From Bacillota bacterium (GTDB taxonomy: Bacteria; Bacillota; Clostridia; Saccharofermentanales; UBA5734), in assembly GCA_029548445.1 (NCBI GenBank), contig JAKPNJ010000357.1, forward strand, positions 1 through 44,769: a stretch of DNA of 44,769 bases. Direction: 5' to 3'. Made by a program: the position numbers and the translations under genes. Of the stretch, positions 7,123-20,796 are shown piece by piece. Each line of letters starts with the position of its first letter. Within the stretch, counting starts at the first letter, position 1. Below the pieces are notes generated by a model. It made no database searches. It was not told the DNA's origin and worked only from the letters and a program-made list of their open reading frames with translations.

Positions 7123-9558
7123 TCACATCGTGGCGACGACCCGGTGTACGCCGCCGTCACGGAAGGGCGGCACCAGGTTCCCGTCCAGGGCGACCCCGTC
7201 CACCTCCAGGGTTGCGAATCCCGTGCTCCGTCCCAGGGGATTCGACACCTCGATCTCATAGAGGCACCCCCGGAAGGGCCGCCGCATCCGGAATCCGCTC
7301 CAGCCGGCCGGCAGGCAGGGATCGAGGCGCAGGCCCTCCCGCTCCGCCCGAACCCCCAGGATCCGCTCGGTGGCCATCCGGTGGAGCCACTGGGCGGACC
7401 CGGTGTACCAGGTCCAGCCGCCCCGGCCGAAGAAGGGGGAGACGGGCCCGTCGGAGTTGCCCGGCGTCACGTAGGGTTCGGCCATGTAGGCGTCGGCGTC
7501 GGCGTGGCGGTTGGGCGGGCAGATCCGGCGGAATGCCTCGTAGGCCCGGGCCGCGTCGCCCATCAGGGCGTACGCCCAGACGGCCCATGTGGCCGCGTGG
7601 GTGTAGACGCCCCCGTTCTCCCGCAGGCCCGGGGCGTATCGCGTGATATAGCCGATGTCCGTCCGGACCTTCGTGTAGGCAGGGTACAGGAGCAGGGCCC
7701 CGTGCTCCCGCAGCAGGTGTGCCGAGACGCTTTCCATGCACCGGGCGGCCCGCTCCGGTGACGCCATTCCCGAAATGACGGCCCAAACCTGGGGATTGAG
7801 GAAAATGCGGCCTTCCTCGCTGACTGCGGATCCCACGGGTTCCCCGTCGTCGGTGGTGGCCTGCAGGTACCAGTCCCCGTCCCAGCCGTAGGTCTCCAGG
7901 GCGTGTACCAGGGCATCGGCCACCTCCCGGCACCGGTTCGCGAACCCCGGGTCGCCCCGTTCCTCGCACAGAGGCTCGAACGCCCGAAGGACCAGGTGGA
8001 GGAATTCCGCTACCCAGAAGCTCTCGCCCCGCCATTCGTTGCCCACCGCCGACAGGCCGTCGTTCCAGTCGTGGTCGCCCATCAGGGGAACGCCCCGGGG
8101 GCTGAACCGGAGGAACGCCCGCTCGATGGCCAGCCGGCAATGACCGTACAGGGTGTCCTCGCCGCCGTCCTCGAAGGGGACCCGTTCGTCCAGGATGCCC
8201 ATGTCATCGGTCTCCCGCAGGTAGGCCGATACGAGGAAGGGCAGCCAGAGCAGGTCGTCGGAGCAGCGGGTCCGGGGGCCGCCGCCCCGGATCGTGTACC
8301 ACCAGTGCAGGACATCCCCTTCCCGGAACTGGTGGGCGGCGTGCAGCAGGATCTGCCGGCGGGCCAGGTCCGGACGGCAGGACAGGAAGACCTGGCAGTC
8401 CTGGAGCTGGTCCCGGAACCCGTATCCCGCGCTGACCTGGTAGGCCGCCGTCTTCGCCCAGAGCCGGCAGGAAATGGCCTGGTATTTCAGCCATCCGTTG
8501 ACCATCAGGTCCAGGGCCGGGTCCGGCGTCCGCACCTGCTCCGCGTCGAGATATCCGCGCCAGAACGCATGGACGCCCTCGAGGGCGTTCCGGGCCCCGG
8601 CAGGGTGGGCGAAACGTGCCACGATCTCCTCCAGGGAGGGGTCCGGCGTCGACGGCAGCAGGCGCCGTTCCCGGTCCATCCCGAAGGTTCCGTCATCGGG
8701 ATCCTCCACGGCCCCCAGCACGAACACCACTTCCTCCGCGGCACCGGGGGGCAGGTCGACCTCGCAGCGCAGGGCCGCCCCGGCGTCGCCGAACCGGCCG
8801 GTGCGCCCGGCGAGGGCCGGCCGGTGCAGGGCCTGGGGATCCCGCTCGTCGCCGTACTGGCCCAGGAAGGACTCCTTGTCCGCGTCGAAGGATGACGGCG
8901 CCCGGGAACAGGCCAGGAAGGCCGTATATGGCCAGGATACGTTGTTCCAGCGCCCCTTCCCGTCCGGGAATCCCCACAGGTGCTTCCGGGCCGTCAGGGC
9001 GGACAGGTCCGCCCGATACGCGGTTTCGATGAACAGCCGATGGAACTCCCGGTGTTCGTCGGGAGCCTGGCCCAGGAGCCATTCGAACCAGGTGGTCACG
9101 TCCAGCCGGCGCAGGGCCGCGCCCCGGTTCTCCAGCCGCAGTGTCCAGATCTCGCAGGGGGCATCCGGTGCCACGAACATCGCAAGGTCGCTGCGGATGC
9201 CACGGCACTCCATTTCAAACACCGTATAGCCGAACCCATGGCGGACCTGGTACCGGTCATACGGCGCGCCCACCGGTTTCCAGGTGGCCGACCAGAAGGA
9301 TCCGTCCTCCCGGTCCCGCAGGTAAACGAAGCGTCCCCAGTTGTCCTTGACGAGGTCCTGGAAGCTGCGCGTGATGCGGTTCTGGCCCGCGTTCCCCCGG
9401 AAGGAGTACCCGCCTCCCGTCTGGGACACCACGAGGCCGTAGTCCCCGTTGCCAATGACGTTGACCCAGGGGCGGGGCGTGCGGGGATCGGTGATGACAT
9501 ACTCCCTGCCGTCCGGACGGAAATGGCCGTAACGGCCCTCGAACAATCGATCCGACAT
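7123..9558 (-). CDS. GH94 family glycoside phosphorylase (cellobiose phosphorylase-like)
   Basis: Cytoplasmic enzyme of 811 residues expected to split a beta-linked gluco-disaccharide or -oligosaccharide with phosphate, giving glucose 1-phosphate. No signal peptide. The N-terminal beta-sandwich (about 1-270, opening with the GH94 style NPRTP/GNGDYGLVVS-like region) is followed by an (alpha/alpha)6 barrel. The catalytic-acid segment DHDWNDGLS has its DWND at residues 497-500, followed by GESFWVAEFL. Later barrel motifs include NPQVWAVISG, RENGGVYTHAATW and FFGRGGWTWYTGSA. The length matches cellobiose, laminaribiose and chitobiose phosphorylases rather than the roughly 1100-residue 1,2-beta-oligoglucan phosphorylases, so linkage specificity is open. 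AAAGGAGG precedes the ATG. It is first in an operon with the glucoamylase-fold lipoprotein and is divergent from the LacI-type gene. Confidence 0.9.
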   Translation of the reverse strand: MSDRLFEGRYGHFRPDGREYVITDPRTPRPWVNVIGNGDYGLVVSQTGGGYSFRGNAGQNRITRSFQDLVKDNWGRFVYLRDREDGSFWSATWKPVGAPYDRYQVRHGFGYTVFEMECRGIRSDLAMFVAPDAPCEIWTLRLENRGAALRRLDVTTWFEWLLGQAPDEHREFHRLFIETAYRADLSALTARKHLWGFPDGKGRWNNVSWPYTAFLACSRAPSSFDADKESFLGQYGDERDPQALHRPALAGRTGRFGDAGAALRCEVDLPPGAAEEVVFVLGAVEDPDDGTFGMDRERRLLPSTPDPSLEEIVARFAHPAGARNALEGVHAFWRGYLDAEQVRTPDPALDLMVNGWLKYQAISCRLWAKTAAYQVSAGYGFRDQLQDCQVFLSCRPDLARRQILLHAAHQFREGDVLHWWYTIRGGGPRTRCSDDLLWLPFLVSAYLRETDDMGILDERVPFEDGGEDTLYGHCRLAIERAFLRFSPRGVPLMGDHDWNDGLSAVGNEWRGESFWVAEFLHLVLRAFEPLCEERGDPGFANRCREVADALVHALETYGWDGDWYLQATTDDGEPVGSAVSEEGRIFLNPQVWAVISGMASPERAARCMESVSAHLLREHGALLLYPAYTKVRTDIGYITRYAPGLRENGGVYTHAATWAVWAYALMGDAARAYEAFRRICPPNRHADADAYMAEPYVTPGNSDGPVSPFFGRGGWTWYTGSAQWLHRMATERILGVRAEREGLRLDPCLPAGWSGFRMRRPFRGCLYEIEVSNPLGRSTGFATLEVDGVALDGNLVPPFRDGGVHRVVATM

Positions 9559-9602
9559 GGGACGAGCCTCCTTTCGGGATTCGGAGGGTGCCTGGCTCCT
9601 TT

Positions 9603-9631
9603 ACGATAGGCCCGCCCGGTTGTCCCGTCAA
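9603..9631 (-). promoter_or_regulatory. Promoter for the GH94 / glucoamylase-fold operon
   Basis: On the minus strand TTGACG (9631-9626) and TATCGT (9608-9603) are separated by 17 bases: a 5/6 -35 and a 4/6 -10. The spacing to the GH94 start codon (9558) and its AAAGGAGG site is normal. The repressor promoter and its two operator-like sites begin about 37 bases away on the other side, so one repressor could affect both directions. Confidence 0.5.
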
Positions 9632-9667
9632 CGGGCGCCCTGCCGGAGGAGATGGCCGGACCTGCAC

Positions 9668-9681
9668 TGTGCATTTGCAAA
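9668..9681. promoter_or_regulatory. LacI-type operator candidate, site A
   Basis: TGTGCATTTGCAAA matches the perfect palindrome at 10790-10803 (TGTGCATATGCACA) at 12 of 14 positions. It overlaps the -35 region (TTGCAA, 9675-9680) of the repressor gene's own promoter, as expected for autorepression. Confidence 0.55.
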
Positions 9682-9702
9682 TATTCGGTGCATATGTAAA
9701 AT
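9675..9702 (+). promoter_or_regulatory. Promoter of the LacI-type repressor gene
   Basis: TTGCAA (9675-9680) and TAAAAT (9697-9702) are 16 bases apart, giving a 4/6 -35 and a 5/6 -10. It is overlapped at both ends by operator-like sites A and B and lies about 30 bases upstream of the ATG at 9731. Confidence 0.5.
9687..9700. promoter_or_regulatory. LacI-type operator candidate, site B
   Basis: GGTGCATATGTAAA shares the TGCATATG core and 11 of 14 positions with the palindrome at 10790-10803. It covers the end of the spacer and the -10 box of the repressor promoter. Its centre is 19 bases from that of site A. Confidence 0.5.
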
Positions 9703-9730
9703 GAAACCAAGAAATCTTCCGGAGGATATC

Positions 9731-10771
9731 ATGGCGAACGTAACTATAAAAGAGATCGCCGGTGCCCTGGGCGTCTCCCGCAATACGGTATCCAAGGTGG
9801 TCAACGGCAAGGGGGGCGTCCTGCCCGAGACCACCCGGCGGATCATCGAGGCGGCCCTGCAGATGGGATACACGAAAATCGGCGACGAAACCCGCCGGAT
9901 CGCCGGCGTTCCGGCCCAGGAAACCGAGGCCCACCGGGGAAACATCGCCGTCGTCTCGGCCGAGGCCAATACCAATTACTTCTGGATGAACATCATCAAC
10001 GGCGTATCCCGGACCCTGACCGAATCGGGGTACGGCCTTCTCTACATGAACCTGGACTACGACCAGATCCAGCGGGGCCAGCTGCCCCGGAGCATTCTCC
10101 AGGAGAACCTGGAAGGCATCATCGTGGCCAACGTGTATCATCGGGGCTTCCTGGACGCCCTCTGCCGCCGCCCCGTGCCCAGGGTCCATTACGATATGCC
10201 GGTGGATTGCACCGCCGGGGACCTGAGAGGCGACGTCATCTTCTCCGAAGGCCGGAGCGGGATCCGGACCCTGGTCCGCATGCTGGCGGAGAAGGGCAGG
10301 ACCCGGTTCGGGTTCATCGGCGACCCCAAGGCGGCCCTGTCGATCTGCGAACGCTGGGAGGGATTCCTGGACGGCCTGGAAGACTGCGGTCTCGAGCCGT
10401 GCCAGGAGTTCTGCTTTGTCGACGACCGGATCGGGCACTACTATACGGACCGCTCGGTCATCAACATCCTCCGCCGCCTGACGGTTTTTCCCGACGTTTT
10501 CGTTTGCGCCAACGACAGCATCGCCCTGCGGGTCATCAACTTCCTCGCGGCGGCGGGCATCGCCGTCCCCCAGACCGTGGCCGTCACCGGCTATGACGGC
10601 ATCGCGGAAAGCCTGCTGGTCACGCCCCACCTGACGACGATCCGGGTCGACAACGAGGCCATCGGCCGCCGCCTGGCCCGCCAGCTCCTTTGGCGCATCC
10701 AGGAGGGAGACCGGGCCTGCGAGACCATTCGCGTCGAGGCGGAGCTCCTGGTCCGGGAATCGACGCCGTAA
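9731..10771 (+). CDS. LacI/GalR family transcriptional regulator
   Basis: DNA-binding sugar-responsive repressor of 346 residues. The N-terminal helix-turn-helix (VTIKEIAGALGVSRNTVSKV, residues 4-23) and hinge region (about 24-60) are typical. A periplasmic-binding-protein-like effector domain follows (about 75-340) with recognisable strands such as FVCANDSIALRVINFL and VAVTGYDGIAES. The start is the ATG with GGAGG seven bases upstream; an in-frame ATG at 9701 lies inside the promoter and is less likely. The gene sits between the divergent GH94 operon and the long sugar operon, and palindromic sites flank it on both sides. The likely role is control of both, plus itself. The inducer is unknown. 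Confidence 0.93.
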   Translation: MANVTIKEIAGALGVSRNTVSKVVNGKGGVLPETTRRIIEAALQMGYTKIGDETRRIAGVPAQETEAHRGNIAVVSAEANTNYFWMNIINGVSRTLTESGYGLLYMNLDYDQIQRGQLPRSILQENLEGIIVANVYHRGFLDALCRRPVPRVHYDMPVDCTAGDLRGDVIFSEGRSGIRTLVRMLAEKGRTRFGFIGDPKAALSICERWEGFLDGLEDCGLEPCQEFCFVDDRIGHYYTDRSVINILRRLTVFPDVFVCANDSIALRVINFLAAAGIAVPQTVAVTGYDGIAESLLVTPHLTTIRVDNEAIGRRLARQLLWRIQEGDRACETIRVEAELLVRESTP

Positions 10772-10789
10772 ATTGCCCTGCCAATGGAT

Positions 10790-10803
10790 TGTGCATATGC
10801 ACA
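10790..10803. promoter_or_regulatory. LacI-type operator candidate, site C (perfect palindrome)
   Basis: TGTGCATATGCACA is a perfect 14-base palindrome 18 bases after the repressor stop codon and about 40 bases upstream of the -35 box of the long sugar operon. It is the best match of a family of five similar sites (A to E) found only around this gene. The size and symmetry suit a LacI-family dimer, although its centre is TA rather than the more usual CG. Confidence 0.65.
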
Positions 10804-10843
10804 TCCTTGCGCAATGCGTTTGACAAAATTTCGTCCCACCCTA

Positions 10844-10872
10844 TTGACGTGCCATTTGTCGCGCGATATGAT
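10844..10872 (+). promoter_or_regulatory. Main promoter of the sugar uptake and hemicellulase operon
   Basis: TTGACG (10844-10849) and TATGAT (10867-10872) are separated by exactly 17 bases; both boxes match the sigma-70 consensus at 5 of 6 positions, the best promoter on the plus strand of the window. It gives a leader of roughly 240 bases before the ATG at 11120. Operator-like sites lie upstream (C) and downstream (D, E). Confidence 0.7.
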
Positions 10873-10952
10873 TGGACCGTCTCTATGTCGGACAGTCGCA
10901 CAGGCCGTGCCCGTCCATCTGGGCGAATAGACAAAAATAAAGCGGAATGGTT

Positions 10953-10966
10953 TGTGCATATAAGCA
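10953..10966. promoter_or_regulatory. LacI-type operator candidate, site D
   Basis: TGTGCATATAAGCA keeps the left half-site of the palindrome at 10790-10803 exactly and matches 11 of 14 positions overall. It lies about 80 bases downstream of the main promoter in the transcribed leader, where a repressor could act as a roadblock or loop with site C. Confidence 0.45.
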
Positions 10967-10985
10967 AGTCCCGTTGCACCGCATG

Positions 10986-10999
10986 GATGCATTTGCACT
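10986..10999. promoter_or_regulatory. LacI-type operator candidate, site E
   Basis: GATGCATTTGCACT matches the palindrome at 10790-10803 at 10 of 14 positions and resembles site A in its TGCATTTGCA core. Its centre is 33 bases from that of site D. It is the weakest of the five sites. Confidence 0.35.
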
Positions 11000-11033
11000 T
11001 ACGAAAGGAGGATACGCAACATACATCCCGATG

Positions 11034-11058
11034 GGCCTGGGAGCCCGTTTCCCGGGCC
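11034..11058 (+). promoter_or_regulatory. Leader hairpin upstream of the binding-protein start
   Basis: GGCCTGGGA and TTCCCGGGCC can pair as a 9-bp stem (one G-T pair) with a 7-base loop in the long leader, about 45 bases before the ribosome binding site of the binding-protein gene. It could protect the message or take part in leader folding. A GGAGG-like site at 11004-11011 lies upstream of it without a well-spaced start codon. Confidence 0.3.
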
Positions 11059-11119
11059 GTCCGGTTCGCAAGCCGCTGAACTGCGATCTTTCGACCATTC
11101 AAACAGAGGAGGTACTTTC

Positions 11120-12751
11120 ATGAAAAGAGCCCTGTTCGCCGCCTTCCTAGTGCTTGCCATGCTCGTGGCCGTCGCCTGCCAGCCGGCCGTGACCCCGACG
11201 ACCGAGCCCACCGCGGCGCCCACCGAGCCGGGTGCGACCCCCACCGAGTATGTGCGCGGGCCCGTGACCATGACCGTGGCGGGCGTCCAGATCGACGACA
11301 CCTCCGGCTTCCCGGAAGGCCAGACCCTCGAGGACAACGTCTGGCTGACGTATTACAAGGAAGAACTGGACGTCACCATCGTGAACAAGTGGGTGGTCCC
11401 CCAGGCCCAATACAATGAGAAGATGACCGCCCAGATCGGCGCCGGCGACGTGCCCGACCTGATGAAGATCGACACGGGCCTGTTCCAGCTGCTGATCGAG
11501 AACGACCTGGCCGAGGACCTGACGGCCGCCTATGACGCCACGGCCAACGAGTGGCTGAAGGCCTTCGCCGAGATGGACAACGGCATCGGCCTCCAGTGTG
11601 CCACCCGTGATGAGACGCTCTATGCCATGCCGTATTACAACGACGCTGTGTATACGAGCAGCTTCTGGATCCGCAAGGACTGGCTGGACAAGTTCGCCCT
11701 GCCCGTCCCGAAGACCATGGAAGACGTCTACAACGCCGCCAAGAAGTTCGTGGAAGAAGATCCCGACGGCAACAGCCAGAAAGACACCATGGGCCTCGGC
11801 CTCTGGATGAATACGTCCATCAACCAGGTCGAAGCCGTCATGACCGGTTTTTCCGCGTATCCTTCCATGTGGGTTGAGGGCGACGGCGGCAAGGCCGTTC
11901 TCTCGGCCACGACCGCCAATGCGAAGAAGGCCCTCGAGTGGCTGAACAGGATGTATGCCGAAGGCCTGATCCCGGCCGAATTCGCCACCATGACCGACGC
12001 CCAGGTCGCCGCCGAGATTGTCAACGGCAAGTGCGGCATTACCACCTGGCCGTTCTGGGCCGCCTACTGGAGCCTCCAGAACAGCAAGCTGGCCGACCCC
12101 GCTGCCGACTGGATCAGCGTGTACCCGACCGAGACCGGCGCGGACGCCAAGCTGCCCACCGCCAAGAAGATCGGCCTGTACTTCGCCGTCCGCAAGGGCT
12201 TCGAGCATCCGGAGATCGTCTTCGAGATGGCCAACAAGTTCGCCGAGGCCACCCTGGGCCCGAACAAGATGGAAGATACCCTCAAGTACATCGTCGGGCT
12301 GGACGGCGGGAATTACTGGCAGTTCGCCCAGGTCTACTTCTGGCCTCCCATCAACCAGGACGTGGAACCGTTCAACGAAGCCCTGGCGAAGAAGGACAAG
12401 AGCCTCTGCCCGCCCTTCCGCCTCGGCAACTGGAATGCCCTCGAATACATGGAGTCCGGGAAGAATGACGCCTGGCAGTATGCCAGCTACCTGAGCTTCG
12501 GCCCGACCTCCCAGTACATGCAGAACATCGCCCTGCTCAAGAAGGGCTCCGTCGAGGACGGCCTCTACTTCGGCGCCGGCACCCCGACCATGGCCCAGGT
12601 GGGCGGCGACCTTGACAAGATCCTGCTCCAGGGCTATGCCAAGATCATCGCCGGCGACGCCGGGACAACCTTCGAAGGCGTCGTCGCCGACTGGCTCGCA
12701 GCCGGCGGACAGACCATCACGGACGAGGTCAACGCCGAGCTCGGACGATAA
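11120..12751 (+). CDS. ABC sugar transporter substrate-binding lipoprotein (LplA-like)
   Basis: Lipoprotein of 543 residues that should deliver oligosaccharides to the two permeases encoded just downstream. The signal peptide ends in LVAVAC (Cys about residue 20), followed by a Thr/Pro/Glu-rich linker to about residue 45. The binding domain has typical family 1 / LplA features (QIGAGDVPDLMKID, SSFWIRKDWLDKFALPVP, CGITTWPFWAAYW). Its length, above that of maltose-binding proteins, suits the LplA/YtcQ group that serves larger polysaccharide fragments. The start has GAGGAGG seven bases upstream. It is the first full gene of the rightward operon and is followed by a strong hairpin that may raise its mRNA above that of the permeases. 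Confidence 0.92.
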   Translation: MKRALFAAFLVLAMLVAVACQPAVTPTTEPTAAPTEPGATPTEYVRGPVTMTVAGVQIDDTSGFPEGQTLEDNVWLTYYKEELDVTIVNKWVVPQAQYNEKMTAQIGAGDVPDLMKIDTGLFQLLIENDLAEDLTAAYDATANEWLKAFAEMDNGIGLQCATRDETLYAMPYYNDAVYTSSFWIRKDWLDKFALPVPKTMEDVYNAAKKFVEEDPDGNSQKDTMGLGLWMNTSINQVEAVMTGFSAYPSMWVEGDGGKAVLSATTANAKKALEWLNRMYAEGLIPAEFATMTDAQVAAEIVNGKCGITTWPFWAAYWSLQNSKLADPAADWISVYPTETGADAKLPTAKKIGLYFAVRKGFEHPEIVFEMANKFAEATLGPNKMEDTLKYIVGLDGGNYWQFAQVYFWPPINQDVEPFNEALAKKDKSLCPPFRLGNWNALEYMESGKNDAWQYASYLSFGPTSQYMQNIALLKKGSVEDGLYFGAGTPTMAQVGGDLDKILLQGYAKIIAGDAGTTFEGVVADWLAAGGQTITDEVNAELGR

Positions 12752-12766
12752 GCCAAGCCTTCGGGA

Positions 12767-12798
12767 CCATGCAGCCGGCCCAGTCGCCGGCTGCATGG
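12767..12798 (+). terminator. Intercistronic hairpin between binding protein and permease genes
   Basis: CCATGCAGCCGGC and GCCGGCTGCATGG form a perfect 13-bp stem with a 6-base loop (12780-12785) in the 81-base gap. No T run follows, so it is more likely a partial terminator or a 3'-end protecting structure. Such hairpins often make binding-protein transcripts outnumber the membrane-component transcripts. Confidence 0.6.
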
Positions 12799-12832
12799 CC
12801 TCCGATCCCGACCCGCGAAGGGGGAGAATCGA

Positions 12833-13771
12833 ATGACCCGAGGGGCGCGCTCCATGAAACCGGCCAGGAGGGCCAGGCCCGGCCGGTTCCGCAGCCAGCT
12901 GGCCTACCACCTGCTGCTGTCCCCCACCGTCATCCTGGTGATCATCTTCTCCTATATCCCCATGGTCGGCATCCTCATGGCCTTCCAGAAATACAACGTG
13001 ACGAAGGGGATCTTCGGCTCCCCCTTCATCGGGCTGGACAACTTCATCCGGGTCTTCACGGCCAACAACATCGACCAGGTCATGTTCAACACGGTCTTCA
13101 TCGCCACGATGAAAATCATCGCCGGCCTCGTGGCCTCGGTCACCTTTGCCCTGCTGCTGAACGAGCTGCGCAGCCGGGTCTTCGTCCGGACTGTCCAGAC
13201 CATGATTTACCTTCCCTACTTCCTGTCCTGGGTCATCCTGTCCGGCATCCTGATCGAGATCCTGTCTCCCAGCACGGGCGTCGTCAACAACCTCATCAAA
13301 TCCCTCGGATTCCAGCCGATCTATTTCCTGGGCAAGGACACCCTCTTCCCCTATGTGCTGGTGGCATCCGACACCTGGAAAAACTTCGGGTACGGCACCA
13401 TCATCTACCTGGCCGCCCTGACCAGCATCGACCCGTCCCTCTACGAGGCGGCCCGGGTCGACGGGGCCAACTACAACCAGCAGCTCCGGCACATTACGCT
13501 CCCAGGAATCCTGCCCATCATCACCCTCATGTCCGTCCTGTCCCTGGGGAACCTGCTCAACGCAGGGTTCGACCAGGTCTTCAACATGATCAATCCCCAG
13601 GTCTACACCACCGGCGAGATCCTGGACCTGACGGTCTACAATCTCGGCATCCGGAAGGCCAACTTCTCGACGGCCACGGCTGTCGGCCTGGTCAAGTCCC
13701 TCATTTCCTTCGTCCTGATCACCGTCTCCTTCCGCCTCGCCCGCCGCTTCGCCGGCTACCACATCTTCTGA
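12833..13771 (+). CDS. ABC sugar transporter permease (LplB-like)
   Basis: Inner-membrane component of 312 residues of the CUT1-type importer. Residues 1-20 are basic and cytoplasmic, followed by about six membrane segments (first LLLSPTVILVIIFSYIPMVG). The family signature for contact with the ATPase is seen near residues 200-230 (YEAARVDGANYNQQLRHITLPG, the EAA loop). The start ATG has GGGGGAG upstream; an in-frame ATG lies seven codons later. It is 12 bases from the partner permease. No ATPase gene is in the window, so an MsmX-type shared ATPase elsewhere is expected. Confidence 0.93.
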   Translation: MTRGARSMKPARRARPGRFRSQLAYHLLLSPTVILVIIFSYIPMVGILMAFQKYNVTKGIFGSPFIGLDNFIRVFTANNIDQVMFNTVFIATMKIIAGLVASVTFALLLNELRSRVFVRTVQTMIYLPYFLSWVILSGILIEILSPSTGVVNNLIKSLGFQPIYFLGKDTLFPYVLVASDTWKNFGYGTIIYLAALTSIDPSLYEAARVDGANYNQQLRHITLPGILPIITLMSVLSLGNLLNAGFDQVFNMINPQVYTTGEILDLTVYNLGIRKANFSTATAVGLVKSLISFVLITVSFRLARRFAGYHIF

Positions 13772-13783
13772 AGGAGGACCTCG

Positions 13784-14671
13784 ATGGCCATCAGGAAGTC
13801 GCCCCAGCGAACCGCCTTCCTCGTCTTCGACTACGCCTTCCTCCTGCTGTCGGCGCTCCTGTGCCTGTTCCCGCTGGTCCATGTGCTGGCCATCTCCTTC
13901 AGCTCGGCCGTGGCCGCCGCGGCAGGCCGGGTCTCCATCTTCCCCGTGGAATTCACCCTGGCTTCCTATGAATACGTGGCCAGCAAGGGGGCCTTCTGGA
14001 CCGCCTTCGGCGTCTCGGTCATGCGCATCGCCCTGATCCTCCCCCTGACGCTTCTCGTGACGGTCATGGCCGCCTATCCCATGTCCAAATCCGCCAAGGT
14101 CTTCCGCGCCCGTCCCTTCTACACCTATTTTCTCCTAATTACCATGCTGTTTTCCGGCGGTCTCATCCCCTGGTTCCTGACCATCCGGGGCCTGGGGATC
14201 AACAACACGATCTGGGCCCTGGTGATCCCCGGGATCGCGCAGGTGTTCAACACGATCCTGCTCATGAACTTCATCCGGGACCTCCCCGCGGAACTGGAAG
14301 AGGCGGCCGTCGTCGACGGCGGAGGCCCCCTGACCATCCTCTTCCGCATCATCCTGCCCCTGATGAAGCCGGCCCTGGCCACCATTTCCCTGTTCGTCAT
14401 CGTCGGGAACTGGAACGAGTGGTTCACGGGCATCATCCTCATGGACCACCCCAGCAAGTACCCCCTGCAGTCCTACCTGCAGAGCATCATCTCGCCGACC
14501 ACCAACATCCAGCTCATCGACCCGAAGAACCTCGATTTGCTGAAAAAGATCAACGAGCGGACGTTCAAGGCCGCCCAAATCTTCATCGCCATGTTCCCCG
14601 TCCTGGTCCTCTATCCCTTCCTCCAGAAATACTTCACGAAAGGCCTCGTCCTGGGCAGCGTCAAGGGCTGA
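13784..14671 (+). CDS. ABC sugar transporter permease (LplC/YtcP-like)
   Basis: Second permease of 295 residues, pairing with the product of 12833-13771. Six predicted membrane segments, the first at about residues 14-35. The EAA loop is visible as LEEAAVVDGGGPLTILFRI (about residues 171-189). The C terminus LQKYFTKGLVLGSVKG is characteristic of the LplC/YtcP group that takes up complex oligosaccharides. AAGGAGG precedes the ATG at ideal spacing. Confidence 0.94.
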   Translation: MAIRKSPQRTAFLVFDYAFLLLSALLCLFPLVHVLAISFSSAVAAAAGRVSIFPVEFTLASYEYVASKGAFWTAFGVSVMRIALILPLTLLVTVMAAYPMSKSAKVFRARPFYTYFLLITMLFSGGLIPWFLTIRGLGINNTIWALVIPGIAQVFNTILLMNFIRDLPAELEEAAVVDGGGPLTILFRIILPLMKPALATISLFVIVGNWNEWFTGIILMDHPSKYPLQSYLQSIISPTTNIQLIDPKNLDLLKKINERTFKAAQIFIAMFPVLVLYPFLQKYFTKGLVLGSVKG

Positions 14672-14707
14672 CACGGCCTCGAATCCCCGACAGGCAAGGA
14701 GTTCCCG

Positions 14708-20777
<6,070 letters not shown>

Positions 20778-20796
20778 CATGACAAGGAGACGGCCC

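Noticed and set aside
10820-10847. TTGACA at 10820-10825 as the main operon promoter
   Set aside because: No acceptable -10 box at 16-18 bases; the overlapping TTGACG/TATGAT pair at 10844-10872 is much better.
11147-13882. Minus-strand open frame of over 900 codons across the binding protein and permease genes
   Set aside because: It spans two genes with clear domains on the other strand and crosses their gap; composition is shadow-like.
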